DNA of 64,000 bases from Acidobacteriota bacterium (lineage in GTDB: Bacteria > Acidobacteriota > Holophagae > Thermotomaculales > Thermotomaculaceae). Below, piece by piece: positions 24,242 through 33,363 of this stretch (positions within the stretch are counted from its first letter, which is position 1; every line of letters starts with the position of its first letter). Under the pieces are notes generated by a model. That model searched no databases and was not told the origin of the DNA. It was given only the letters and a program-made list of their open reading frames with translations. The stretch lies in assembly GCA_013152385.1 (NCBI GenBank), contig JAADGL010000055.1, positions 23,666 to 87,665 of the forward strand, written 5' to 3'. A program made the translations under genes and the position numbers.

Positions 24242-24770
24242 AGAGAAGATTATTCTTGCGCCTGTACATTTTCCCAAAGAGATTCTGAGTCGGCATCTTT
24301 TTGAAACGTTGGAGACGATCTTTAAACGTCCGGTGTATATTGCATCTCCAAAACTGGATTTGCATCCGTTTTTTGACCCGGCCCGGGACCAGTATCAATC
24401 CACTGCCATTTTAAAACACTTCATCAAGACCACACCCCGGGGAGAGAGCAAGATTTGTCTATTGGTTAAAGAAGACCTTTTTATTCCCGTTCTGACATTT
24501 GTTTTCGGGGAAGCACACATGTACGGGCAATTTGCCATTGTCTCCTCCCACCGCCTGCGGGAACAATTCTACATGCGGGAAGAGAATCTGAAACTCCTGG
24601 AACAGCGTTTGTTGAAAGAAATTGTTCACGAATTGGGCCACACATTCGGTCTGGTTCACTGCATGGATGACAGATGTGTTATGCACAATTCATACACGGT
24701 TGAAGATACCGACCATAAAAACGTTTATCCCTGTGAAGTTTGTTTTGCAAAACTGGACGAAGTCCTCTGA
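24225..24770 (+). CDS. amzA: Archaemetzincin-type zinc metalloprotease
   Basis: 181 residues. The family signature is complete: HELGHTFGLVHC supplies three zinc histidines, followed by Cys four residues on, the Met-turn (CVM) and CEVC 17 residues later, which binds a second zinc. Length fits the compact archaemetzincin family found in archaea and scattered bacteria. Its ATG lies inside the end of the response regulator (17-bp overlap), so it is cotranscribed with the two-component pair. Substrate is unknown; a role in turnover of the regulated membrane proteins is speculation. Confidence 0.88.
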   Translation: MASKSEEKIILAPVHFPKEILSRHLFETLETIFKRPVYIASPKLDLHPFFDPARDQYQSTAILKHFIKTTPRGESKICLLVKEDLFIPVLTFVFGEAHMYGQFAIVSSHRLREQFYMREENLKLLEQRLLKEIVHELGHTFGLVHCMDDRCVMHNSYTVEDTDHKNVYPCEVCFAKLDEVL

Positions 24771-24983
24771 ATCGGGGGTGTCCTGTTATTGATCGTTATA
24801 GCCGTTGACGTATGATGGATATTGTATGGTTTTGCGTCCGCAGGGATACCGTCTGTGTTTTAATCATATTTTTTTATGAGGGAGGTAGGAATTACAGTAA
24901 ACGATTTTTTTCGGTTTAACGGTTCCTGGGGGCCAGGCGCCTGCTATGGGTTTGAAACAGCTTCAAAGGGGGTGGGTGCAAAC

Positions 24984-25012
24984 TTGACGGAAGGCGGATC
25001 CTGGGGTATTCT
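24984..25012 (+). promoter_or_regulatory. Sigma-70-like promoter of the HD-GYP gene
   Basis: TTGACG, 17-bp spacer and TATTCT precede the ATG at 25031 by about 18 nt. The rest of the 24771-25030 gap contains a perfect CAGGCGCCTG palindrome (24934-24943) and no gene that can be supported. Confidence 0.6.
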
Positions 25013-25030
25013 CTTGATAAAGGTGGCAAT

Positions 25031-26569
25031 ATGAGTGAATTGAAAATGGAAGGTTATGTCAAGGATTTTAAGCGGGTGCTTCTCTCCTGCATGGAATTGA
25101 ACCATTCCACAAAGGCGTTGTTGTATGTTTTGGACTTACAGACCGGGGATTATCGTCTGGCAGCCTATTACGGGTACTTGAAGCAGACTCCGGAGATGGC
25201 AGTTTATGAACTGGACCATCCGCTGATTCATCTGTTGATGCGAAAAAGGAATCCGTTTATTGTCAATGACTTAACAAACTTTTCGGAATTGGAGAAGCAT
25301 TTCAGTACTTTTGATCTGAAGAATGCGCAGGTTACGCCTATTTACATGATGGACCGGATTATTGCATTTATTGAAGAGCGAAATCGGGCGGGTGGCGAAG
25401 ATTATGATGAGGCCACGATGCGGAATGCCATGCGGGTGGCAGCCGATATGGAAGTACATCTGGAGGCTTTTTTCGGAAAATCGAAAAAAAAGCCGGGGCA
25501 TGGGCCGGAAGAAGAAATGGGCAGGTCATATCAGTATTTTTTAGTAAAGTTTGCTTCGTTCCGGCGTTATCTTCCGATTATCAGCAGCCATTTTCAGGAT
25601 TCGGTGGTTTTTTTGAAACCCAGTGTGAAATTCGACGCCATTGTGTTGAATGTTACCATTAACGAAAAAAGTATTAATTTTGTGTACAGTGTGCATCCTC
25701 TGGCGGAAAAAAGCAGAAAGATGCTGTCCGATTCATTGGCGGATTTTTTCCCTTTTCTGGGTTCGGGAGACAACATCACTTCTCACTTTTTTGTGGAAAA
25801 AATGTCATCCGAAGAGGCGTATGAGGGACAGGCGGAAACGTATTACACGATGAATGTGCTGGAACGGGACAGCTTCTCCGCTTATCTTTGTGCGATTCGC
25901 TTTTCTCCCGATTATTTTGAGGGGGAAGAGGTGGCGGCACTTTCCCGTTTCAGCCGGATTTTTTCAACCTTCCTTTCCCAGATTATCCGGGAATACCGCT
26001 GTTTTGACACCTATATCGGATTGATTCTGAATCTGCTGGAGCTCTCCAAATCATCCGGATATAATTTCCGCATTCATGCTCTGAATACGGCAAAATACGC
26101 AAGAGCCATCGCGGAGGCGTTTACCGATGATCTGGACCTGGTGGACGCGATTACGGTGGCGGCACTGCTTCACGATATCGGAATACTTTTGATTGATCCG
26201 GAATTGTTTGAGAAAGATTCCGTGATCAACATTACCGATTTTGAGAAGGTAAAGACACATACCCAGGTTTGTATGTCGTTTCTTGAGAAAATCAGAGTCC
26301 CCAAAGATATTCGGAAGATGATAAAATTCCATCATGAGCGGGTGGACGGAACCGGCTATCCGGAAGGACTGGAAGGCGAGGAAATTCCTCTCGGTTCCCG
26401 GATTATCGCGGTGGCGGAAGCTTTTGAGGTGATGACCGGGAAAACCGGTTACCGGAAGTCCATGCCGGTTGAGGACGCCGTTAAAGAAATTGTGGCACAG
26501 CAGGACAAGCAGTTTGATCGGAAGATTGTGGAGACGCTGGAGAAGATTCTCGGCAAGAAAAAAAAGTAA
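25031..26569 (+). CDS. HD-GYP-domain protein with divergent motifs
   Basis: 512 residues. The N-terminal part (about 1-330) resembles a GAF-like sensor followed by a region without a recognised match. Residues about 345-505 form an HD-GYP domain: LLHDIGIL, then HHERVDGTGYPEGLEG. HD-GYP proteins hydrolyse cyclic di-GMP. Two usual residues differ: Lys of HDIGK is Ile, and the ADxFDAMT motif reads AEAFEVMT, so a metal ligand Asp may be Glu. Activity is therefore uncertain. SD AAGGTGGCAAT precedes the ATG. No membrane segment is seen. Confidence 0.82.
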   Translation: MSELKMEGYVKDFKRVLLSCMELNHSTKALLYVLDLQTGDYRLAAYYGYLKQTPEMAVYELDHPLIHLLMRKRNPFIVNDLTNFSELEKHFSTFDLKNAQVTPIYMMDRIIAFIEERNRAGGEDYDEATMRNAMRVAADMEVHLEAFFGKSKKKPGHGPEEEMGRSYQYFLVKFASFRRYLPIISSHFQDSVVFLKPSVKFDAIVLNVTINEKSINFVYSVHPLAEKSRKMLSDSLADFFPFLGSGDNITSHFFVEKMSSEEAYEGQAETYYTMNVLERDSFSAYLCAIRFSPDYFEGEEVAALSRFSRIFSTFLSQIIREYRCFDTYIGLILNLLELSKSSGYNFRIHALNTAKYARAIAEAFTDDLDLVDAITVAALLHDIGILLIDPELFEKDSVINITDFEKVKTHTQVCMSFLEKIRVPKDIRKMIKFHHERVDGTGYPEGLEGEEIPLGSRIIAVAEAFEVMTGKTGYRKSMPVEDAVKEIVAQQDKQFDRKIVETLEKILGKKKK

Positions 26570-26585
26570 GCAGTGAGAAAATTAA

Positions 26586-27047
26586 ATGGGTACAACGATT
26601 GCAAGAAATAAGAAAGCACGACACGACTATTTTATTGAAGACACCATGGAGGCGGGTATCGTTCTTGTGGGAACTGAGGTAAAATCCTGCCGGGAGGGCA
26701 GGGCCAGTTTCAAAGATGCGTACTGTGACTTTATCGGCGGGGAACTTTATCTTCTGCAAATGCATATTTCTCCTTATACCCATGCTTCTCCCCAGTTGAA
26801 TCATGACCCGGAACGGCCCCGGAAGTTGTTGCTTCATAAACGGGAACTGCGGCATCTTCTGGGAAAAATCAAGGAGAAAGGGCTGACGGTGGTTCCTCTT
26901 GCCATTTATTTGAAAAATAACAAGATTAAAGTGGAAATTGCTCTGGCGAAGGGTAAGAAACAGTACGATAAACGGGAAACAATTAAAAAACGGGATGTGG
27001 ACCGGCAGCTTAGGGCGGCTGTAAAAAACCGTTTTTCCGGCCATTGA
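26586..27047 (+). CDS. smpB: SsrA-binding protein
   Basis: 153 residues, full-length SmpB, the tmRNA partner in trans-translation that frees stalled ribosomes. [30 protein letters not shown] and a basic C-terminal tail ([19 protein letters not shown]) are diagnostic. Starts 16 bp after the HD-GYP gene. The tmRNA gene (ssrA), often nearby, is not recognisable in this window. Confidence 0.96.
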   Translation: MGTTIARNKKARHDYFIEDTMEAGIVLVGTEVKSCREGRASFKDAYCDFIGGELYLLQMHISPYTHASPQLNHDPERPRKLLLHKRELRHLLGKIKEKGLTVVPLAIYLKNNKIKVEIALAKGKKQYDKRETIKKRDVDRQLRAAVKNRFSGH

Positions 27048-27067
27048 TTCGCAGCCGGGAGATTCTC

Positions 27068-27967
27068 ATGGTGAAATTCTTTTATAAAAATCAGATTCGC
27101 ACGGATGACCGCTTCCGTTTTCACAGGGGAGATGTGCCGGGAAACCTTGTCCGTTCCGTTGAGCGGGAGGGGATTTTACTTCCGCTGATTGCCGTAGCGG
27201 GAGAACAGCCGCTCCTTGTGGACGGATACCGCCGCTTTGATCTTCTTTCGGAAGGGGATTCGGTTCCGGTCCGGCAGATGCGGGATGAGGATGCGGCTGT
27301 CCGGGCCGCAGTTGAATTGAATATGCTGGCCTCCCCGTATTCTGAAATGGAAAAGGCCGGAATCGTTGCCGTTGTCCATGAAAACGCATGGATGCCGGAG
27401 AGAGAAATTCTGGATAAACTGCTGCCCCGTCTCGGCCTCAAAGGCTGTCAGTCTGTCCTGGAAAACTGTATCAACGTGGTAGATGGGCTGTCCTCCGTTC
27501 TTTTAAATGTTCTGATGGCGAAGAAAGCACCTCTGAAATTTGCGGCCCGTCTGGCAGGGGAATTTCCGGAGGAACAGGCGGCACTGGCAGGTTTTTTCTC
27601 CGGCCGGCGCTTCAGTTTATCGCAGATGATTCAGGCCTATGACTTGCTGGTTCCGATACGGAAACGGGACGGAGCGACAATTTCCGTCATTATTGAAAAG
27701 CTGAAAGAAACAAAGGGGGATGTAATAGATGCGCTGCAGCGGATGCGGTTTCCCAAAACAACCGGAATTCGGATGAAACTGGGCGCATTGTTGCTTCCGT
27801 ATCGGGAGAAATTGTCTTTTCCGCCGGATTTTGAGGGGGACGCATTCCGTTTTTCATGCCGCTTGAAGAGTCCGGAACAGGCTGTCGATTGTGCCCGGCT
27901 TTTGCATGAAATTTCGCAGGATTCTTCACTGTTCCGCTTTCTTTCGGAGTATCTTGATAATGATTGA
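27068..27967 (+). CDS. ParB-like (ParB/sulfiredoxin fold) protein
   Basis: About 299 residues. Residues about 5-90 match the ParB N-terminal nuclease-like domain: an opening segment with SVEREGILLPLI, then LVDGYRRFDLL, and VELNMLASPYSEMEKA. The rest is helical, without a clear helix-turn-helix of chromosome-partitioning ParB, and no parA is adjacent. ATG at 27068 (GGGAG 7 nt upstream) is preferred over a TTG at 27044. It overlaps the radical-SAM gene downstream by 8 bp, so the two probably act together. Confidence 0.72.
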   Translation: MVKFFYKNQIRTDDRFRFHRGDVPGNLVRSVEREGILLPLIAVAGEQPLLVDGYRRFDLLSEGDSVPVRQMRDEDAAVRAAVELNMLASPYSEMEKAGIVAVVHENAWMPEREILDKLLPRLGLKGCQSVLENCINVVDGLSSVLLNVLMAKKAPLKFAARLAGEFPEEQAALAGFFSGRRFSLSQMIQAYDLLVPIRKRDGATISVIIEKLKETKGDVIDALQRMRFPKTTGIRMKLGALLLPYREKLSFPPDFEGDAFRFSCRLKSPEQAVDCARLLHEISQDSSLFRFLSEYLDND

Positions 27968-29051
27968 GAAGATTTTTGTAACAGAGGCGGCAGCGAAGTA
28001 TGATTATACGAAAGAAATCTGTGACAGAGCTGGCCTGGAACCGGAATTTATCCGGGATGACACTGCCTATCGGAAAGAGGTGGAACGCTTTCTTTCTGAC
28101 CCGGTGGGGCAGGGGAAGCGCCATTTGCTTCTGGATGTGTTCAAAGGGGAGTTCTTCCGGAAATGTCCCGGTACAAAGGGAAAGGTTTGCTGCAATTATT
28201 ATGTGATTGACCAGACCACGAATTGTCCCTTTGATTGTTCCTATTGTTTTTTGCAAAGTTATTTAAACCTCCGTGCGATCCGGTTTGCGGTGAATGTCGG
28301 AGACCTTTTCCGGGAGTTGGAAGCTGTATTCAAAAAACACCGTTTTGTACGTCTCGGCACCGGTGAGCTTGCCGACTCACTGGCGCTGGAGCCCCTGACC
28401 GGATTCGGTTCAAAATTAATGAATTTCGCAGTTGAATTTCCTGGGGTTGTGCTGGAATTGAAAACCAAAAGCGCTTATGTGGAAAATCTTCCGGATGTTC
28501 ACGGGAAGCCCGGCCGGGGTGTTATCGGATGGACAATGGAACCGTCCCATGTGGTAGCCCTTGAGGAAAGGGGCACGGCGACTCTTGACGAACGTCTGGA
28601 AGCATCGGCTATTGCGGCGGAAAAGGGCTATGGAATCGCGTTTCATCTGGATCCGGTGGTGTTTTTCCCCGGGTTTGAGGCGGCATATCTGGAACTGGTG
28701 GAGGAGATGTTTTCCCGTCATCGGACACTGGACTGGATGTCTCTGGCCGGTTTTCGCTATGAACCGTCTCTGAAAGGCTATGTGGAGGAGCGGTTTCCCG
28801 GATCAGAATTGCTGGACGGTGAATTTCTGCGGTGCAGTGATGGTAAATACCGCTACCTTTTTCCGGAGAGAATCCGTTTTTTCAGGCGGCTGGTAAAGAA
28901 AGTGAAACAGTTATCACCGAAGACTCCGGTGTATTTCTGTATGGAGGATGCCCGGACATGGGATTTGGTTATGGGGGAAAACGCCTTGGCGGATCCGGTT
29001 CTGGAGCCGATTTTTTCAAGGGAGGGGAATGATGAAAAACAGGGTATGTGA
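27960..29051 (+). CDS. Spore photoproduct lyase-like radical-SAM protein
   Basis: 363 residues of the SplB/SPL-like family. The cluster motif CPFDCSYC (about 91-98) follows NYYVIDQTTN, a pattern typical of SPL. True SplB repairs the spore thymine dimer, but many non-sporeformers encode SPL-like proteins of unknown substrate. Nothing here suggests sporulation. ATG at 27960 overlaps the ParB-like stop; GGAG lies about 10 nt upstream. The 3' end overlaps the next gene by 20 bp. Confidence 0.82.
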   Translation: MIEKIFVTEAAAKYDYTKEICDRAGLEPEFIRDDTAYRKEVERFLSDPVGQGKRHLLLDVFKGEFFRKCPGTKGKVCCNYYVIDQTTNCPFDCSYCFLQSYLNLRAIRFAVNVGDLFRELEAVFKKHRFVRLGTGELADSLALEPLTGFGSKLMNFAVEFPGVVLELKTKSAYVENLPDVHGKPGRGVIGWTMEPSHVVALEERGTATLDERLEASAIAAEKGYGIAFHLDPVVFFPGFEAAYLELVEEMFSRHRTLDWMSLAGFRYEPSLKGYVEERFPGSELLDGEFLRCSDGKYRYLFPERIRFFRRLVKKVKQLSPKTPVYFCMEDARTWDLVMGENALADPVLEPIFSREGNDEKQGM

Positions 29052-30003
29052 GCTGTTTAAGATTCGGTATCCGATTATTCAGGGAGGAATGGTTTGGGTT
29101 TCCGGTGCGAAACTGGCTGCTGCGGTATCCAATGCCGGAGGGCTCGGACTGATTGGCGCGGGCTCCATGAAACCCGAATTGCTGAGACAGCATATCCGGA
29201 AAGCAAAATCATTGACCACTGCTCCCTTTGGGGTGAATATCCCGATTTTTTCAAGGTATGCAGAAGAACAGGTCAATACAGCGTTGGAGGAAGGGGTATC
29301 TGTCTTTTTCATGTCAGCCGGTTCCCCGAAACGGTTCACGCCGGATTTGAAAGCGGCCGGTTGTACTGTTGTTCATGTGGCATCGTCGCCCACTCTGGCA
29401 AAAAAATGTGAAGATGCAGGTGTGGATGCGGTGGTGGTGGAAGGGTTTGAAGCCGGAGGCCATAACGGAAGGGAAGAGCTGACAAGCTTTGTGCTGATTC
29501 CCCAGGCAAGGGACAGGGTGAAAATTCCGTTGATTGCGGCCGGCGGGATTGCGGACGGAAGAGGGATTGCCGCCGCTTTCGCACTCGGTGCCGAGGGGGT
29601 TCAGATCGGGACCCGTTTTGCGGTTACGGTGGAGTCTTCCGCTTCACCGGCGTATAAGGAATATCTGGTATCATCGGGAGATTCCGCCACGAAACTCATG
29701 TTGAAATCATTGATTCCGGTTCGCCTGGTTCGGAATACGCTGTCGGAGGAGCTGGAGGAGTTGGAACGCCGCTGCGTTCCGGCAGCCGAACTGGAGAAAA
29801 AGTTGGGCCCGGCGGCTGCCCGGCGGGCGATTTTTGACGGAGATGTGGATTCAGGCGAAGTGGAGGCCGGTGAAGTTACGGGAATGATCGAAGACATTCC
29901 TTCCGTCTCGCTTTTGATGGCCCGCCTTGTTTCGGAGGCGGCATCAGTATTATCCGATTTTCCGCCGTGTGAGGTATTTCGAGAGGAAAATGGTTTTTCT
30001 TGA
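29032..30003 (+). CDS. Nitronate monooxygenase / FabK-like flavoprotein
   Basis: 323 residues, an FMN-binding TIM barrel of the NMO/FabK family. Visible motifs: PIIQGGMVWVSG at the N-terminus, SNAGGLGLIGAG, EGFEAGGHNG, PLIAAGGIADGRGIAAAFALGAEGVQIGTR split across two loops. These bind flavin and phosphate. FabK (enoyl-ACP reductase) and NMO cannot be told apart by eye; no fatty-acid genes are near, so NMO or another 2-enoate activity is equally likely. ATG at 29032 follows GGGAGGGG; ATG at 29029 is an alternative. Confidence 0.85.
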   Translation: MKNRVCELFKIRYPIIQGGMVWVSGAKLAAAVSNAGGLGLIGAGSMKPELLRQHIRKAKSLTTAPFGVNIPIFSRYAEEQVNTALEEGVSVFFMSAGSPKRFTPDLKAAGCTVVHVASSPTLAKKCEDAGVDAVVVEGFEAGGHNGREELTSFVLIPQARDRVKIPLIAAGGIADGRGIAAAFALGAEGVQIGTRFAVTVESSASPAYKEYLVSSGDSATKLMLKSLIPVRLVRNTLSEELEELERRCVPAAELEKKLGPAAARRAIFDGDVDSGEVEAGEVTGMIEDIPSVSLLMARLVSEAASVLSDFPPCEVFREENGFS

Positions 30004-30038
30004 ATTATTCCCGGCAAGAGTAGTAGAATGTAATTGAA

Positions 30039-31325
30039 ATGCTAAAGAAACACTTTTCTGCAAAAAGTTTTTACATCTCGATTTTGTTTGCCGCAATGTT
30101 TTTTCTGGTATTGCAGATTTATGCCCTTCACCGTTTTCGGATTCAATGCAGTGCAGAGATTACTTCTGTTATTGTGGAGATGCACAGCGGAGAAATGCCG
30201 GATGACGTGCTGGGGATGGGGGTGCTGAAAGACGGTTATATCCACGCGCAATGGGGGATTTTGCCGAAAATTGATGCAAAAAACAGGAAAGACCGGATTG
30301 TTTCAGACGGGGCGGGGATTCTGGTTGTGTCCGGGAAGAATGCGGTTTATTTTGCAAATACCAGTCATTTTGCTGCAATTCAAAAATCTTATCGCTTTCA
30401 GATTCTCCTTTCCATTCTTTTTTGCCTTGTGGTGATGTGGTTCAGTTTGCTCTTTTATTTCTTCGTTTATCGTAGTGTACAGAAACTGGAAGGTTGGGTC
30501 AAAGGCTACACCGGGAAGAAATTTCGGAAGAAAAAAATCAGTGCCAGTCAGATTCCCATTCATGGATTTACTCAGATTATTTCGGGAATTGAAAAAATCT
30601 ATTCCGACCTTATTAATACAGAGAAGGCTGTGGAGCGAAAGACCAAACTGGAAGCATTGGGGGTGTTGTTTGCGAAAGTCCTCCATGATATCAAGAACGG
30701 CCTGGCCAGCATTAAGATTTACCAGTATCTTCTCCGGGAGACCCGGGATGAGAGTAAACGGAGAGAATTAATGATGAAGATGGATGCTGGCATGAGTGAC
30801 GTTACTGTCATGATTCAGGATTTGCTGGATTTTGTCCGGGGCAGCAAATCCACCCTGAAGGAAGCGGTTCGAACCAAAGATCTCTATAACGGGTTGAAAA
30901 CTGAATATCAGGCAAAAGCCAGGGTGGAGGGCGTCAAATTTGAAATATCAATGGATGACGCCATTGCGGAAAAAAGTATTCATGTGGAGTTGGTACGTAT
31001 CGTTACTGCTGTTAAGCATTTGATTCAAAATGCGTTCGAGGAAGTAAAGGCTGCCGCTTTAACAGATCCTGAAGTGCGTGTTTCTCTGAAGTCCGAGGGG
31101 GCAAACCTGTTGATTGAAATTGCAGACAACGGGCGGGGAATTCCCGATGAGTTTGTAGATGACATTTTTACGCCTTTTGCTACAAATGGAAAGAAGAATG
31201 GAAATGGAATCGGAGCAGCGGTGGCAAAGGAATATATTGAGGCCCAGAGAGGCCATGTGGAGTTCAGAACTTCTCCCGCAGGAACAGTCTTCCGTATAAC
31301 GATTCCCTTTTCAGTTTCAAATTAA
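30039..31325 (+). CDS. Membrane sensor histidine kinase
   Basis: 428 residues. Membrane segments at about 11-31 and 116-138 enclose a small periplasmic domain of about 85 residues with no recognised fold. The kinase core has an H-box LHDIKNGLASIKIYQ (about 220), and an ATP domain with NAFEE, DNGRGIPDEF and a GNGIG lid. No response regulator is adjacent, so it is an orphan in this context; the REC proteins at 33-35 kb are possible partners. Confidence 0.88.
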   Translation: MLKKHFSAKSFYISILFAAMFFLVLQIYALHRFRIQCSAEITSVIVEMHSGEMPDDVLGMGVLKDGYIHAQWGILPKIDAKNRKDRIVSDGAGILVVSGKNAVYFANTSHFAAIQKSYRFQILLSILFCLVVMWFSLLFYFFVYRSVQKLEGWVKGYTGKKFRKKKISASQIPIHGFTQIISGIEKIYSDLINTEKAVERKTKLEALGVLFAKVLHDIKNGLASIKIYQYLLRETRDESKRRELMMKMDAGMSDVTVMIQDLLDFVRGSKSTLKEAVRTKDLYNGLKTEYQAKARVEGVKFEISMDDAIAEKSIHVELVRIVTAVKHLIQNAFEEVKAAALTDPEVRVSLKSEGANLLIEIADNGRGIPDEFVDDIFTPFATNGKKNGNGIGAAVAKEYIEAQRGHVEFRTSPAGTVFRITIPFSVSN

Positions 31326-31387
31326 AAGGTGGCGGCTGCCGGATTCCTGACAGGCGGACTGTAGGGATATATTTTTTGGAGGTCTGA

Positions 31388-32929
31388 ATGGAAGCTGTAT
31401 TAACGGCAGATCAAATGAGAAAAGCGGATTCGATTACCATTGAGCGCCTGGCTGGGAATGGATTGCTGCTTATGGAACATGCCAGTGCCGCGTGTGTTCG
31501 GGAACTGCTCCGGCGTTTTGGTTCTTCTTTGAATGAAATGGATGTTCTGGTTCTCGCCGGGCGGGGAAATAACGGCGGTGACGGAATGGCAATTGCCCGT
31601 CAACTCCGTTCAAAAGGAATTGACGTCTCAGTGATTGTTTTCGGAAATCTTGAAAAAATTTCGACAGACGCAGCTTTTCAGTTGAAGCTGTTAAAAAATT
31701 TTGACTTATCAATTGAAAATCCGGTGGAAGGGTTTTCCAATGAAATAATATCGAAAATAAAAAATTCAAATTTGATTGTAGACGCCATGCTGGGTACCGG
31801 GCTAAAAAGTGCCCCCCGGGGGATTGTTGCAAATGCAATCGGGCTTTTGGACGATTCCAGAGGCTTTGTTTTTGCTGTGGATGTTCCGTCCGGCCTGGAC
31901 AGCGATACCGGGTTCATTCCCGGTCAGGCGGTTCATGCAGATGTTACGGTGACGTTCGGGAAAATGAAACGTTGTCATGTGCTTTCTCCTTCATGCCTGT
32001 ATTGCGGTGAAGTGATTGTGGACGATATTACGATACCGGAAGATGTTTTCGGGCAAGTCGGCCCGGACTGTTTTCTCGTGGAGAGGGATGATATTGTTTC
32101 CCGTATGGGGGTTCCGCAGGCGGACGCCCACAAAGGGGCATTCGGCCATGTACTGGTAGCAGGCGGCACCCCCGGGAAACTCGGCGCTTCGGTGATGGCG
32201 GGCAGGGCGGCCTTGTTAAGCGGGTCCGGCCTCGTTTCTGTTCTTTTGACTCCGGAGTGTTACACGGTTGCCGGGCCGATGGCTCCCGAATTGATGGCCT
32301 CTCTCTACGATGATCCCTACGATGAGGTGTCTCTTGTTCAAGCCTTAAACGGGAAGAATGTGATATTGGCCGGGCCGGGTTTCGGAACTGCGGGGCCTGC
32401 CCGTGGAAAGATGGAAAAGCTCTTGTCTGTTTCCCGGACTAAAGTTTTATTGGATGCGGATGTTTTCAGGCTTTTTAACATCAATGAACTGGCTGAAATT
32501 CTGAATGGACGTCCGGCAATTTTAACACCCCATCCGGGTGAAATGGCGGCATTTCATGGGATTTCAACTGCCGAAGTGCAGCGGGACCGGATAAAGTTTG
32601 CGGTGGAAACCGCTGTTCAAACCGGAGCGGTAACGGTTCTGAAGGGATATCGGACCGTGATCGGATGCCCCGATGGAACAGCGTTTGTAAACCCAACAGG
32701 AAATGCCGGGCTGGCAACAGCGGGAAGCGGAGATGTCCTGTCGGGAATTGCGGCATCGTTTCTCGGCCAGGGGATGCCGCCTCTGGATGCCGCTATATGT
32801 GCAGTATATCTTCATGGGCTTGCGGGGGATTTGGCATCCGATGAGCTGACTTTGAGGGGAGTGACGGCACCGGCAATTCTGAACGGAATTTCCACCGCAT
32901 TGAAATCGCTGGCGGGGGCATATCCATGA
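31388..32929 (+). CDS. nnr: Bifunctional NAD(P)H-hydrate epimerase / dehydratase
   Basis: 513 residues. Repairs hydrated NAD(P)H. The N-terminal epimerase (YjeF_N, about 1-215) shows GRGNNGGDGMAIAR. The C-terminal ADP-dependent dehydratase (about 225-505) shows VLVAGGTPGKLG, LTPHPGEMA and GNAGLATAGSGDVLSG, the ATP/ADP-binding loop. SD TTGGAGGTCTGA precedes the ATG. Its TGA overlaps the ATG of tsaE, an arrangement seen in many bacteria. Confidence 0.95.
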   Translation: MEAVLTADQMRKADSITIERLAGNGLLLMEHASAACVRELLRRFGSSLNEMDVLVLAGRGNNGGDGMAIARQLRSKGIDVSVIVFGNLEKISTDAAFQLKLLKNFDLSIENPVEGFSNEIISKIKNSNLIVDAMLGTGLKSAPRGIVANAIGLLDDSRGFVFAVDVPSGLDSDTGFIPGQAVHADVTVTFGKMKRCHVLSPSCLYCGEVIVDDITIPEDVFGQVGPDCFLVERDDIVSRMGVPQADAHKGAFGHVLVAGGTPGKLGASVMAGRAALLSGSGLVSVLLTPECYTVAGPMAPELMASLYDDPYDEVSLVQALNGKNVILAGPGFGTAGPARGKMEKLLSVSRTKVLLDADVFRLFNINELAEILNGRPAILTPHPGEMAAFHGISTAEVQRDRIKFAVETAVQTGAVTVLKGYRTVIGCPDGTAFVNPTGNAGLATAGSGDVLSGIAASFLGQGMPPLDAAICAVYLHGLAGDLASDELTLRGVTAPAILNGISTALKSLAGAYP

Positions 32930-33363
32930 TTGTGCAAACCGGAAGTGCCTTTGAAACGGAAAAAGCGGCAGCCGGTTTCGGAAAAAAACTTGTTCCCGGG
33001 GATGTACTGGTTTTGACTGGAGATCTCGGTTCGGGAAAGACAACTTTTACCCGGGGGCTGGCTTTAGCCATGGGAATGAATCCCGATATTGTGTCCAGCC
33101 CGACTTTTACATTGATGAACATTTATCCGGGAACTCCGGCGCTGGTTCATGTTGATTTTTACCGTATTCCGGACGGCGGTGATATTTTTTTTGAAGAATT
33201 GGATGATGCATTGAACGGAAATGCCATTGTTGTAATAGAATGGGGAGACCGTTTTCTCGAACAGTTGCGGGAAATGGTTTCAGGAAGACTGTTTGTGGCT
33301 TGTTTTCGTGTGACGGGAGAAGACTTACGGGAGATTGTGATTGAAGAAGATTCTCATCATTGA
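32926..33363 (+). CDS. tsaE: tRNA t6A biosynthesis ATPase TsaE
   Basis: 145 residues. TsaE drives the TsaBD complex that puts threonylcarbamoyl on A37 of ANN-decoding tRNAs. Walker A is GDLGSGKTTFTRG (about 31-43), followed by SPTFTLMN and HVDFYR, the family signatures. Start overlaps nnr (ATGA) and its end overlaps the next gene by 23 bp. tsaB and tsaD are not in the window. Confidence 0.93.
   Translation: MIVQTGSAFETEKAAAGFGKKLVPGDVLVLTGDLGSGKTTFTRGLALAMGMNPDIVSSPTFTLMNIYPGTPALVHVDFYRIPDGGDIFFEELDDALNGNAIVVIEWGDRFLEQLREMVSGRLFVACFRVTGEDLREIVIEEDSHH

Noticed and set aside
24780..25030. A cyclic di-GMP riboswitch upstream of the HD-GYP gene
   Set aside because: The conserved GEMM core words are not present; only a palindrome and a promoter are seen.
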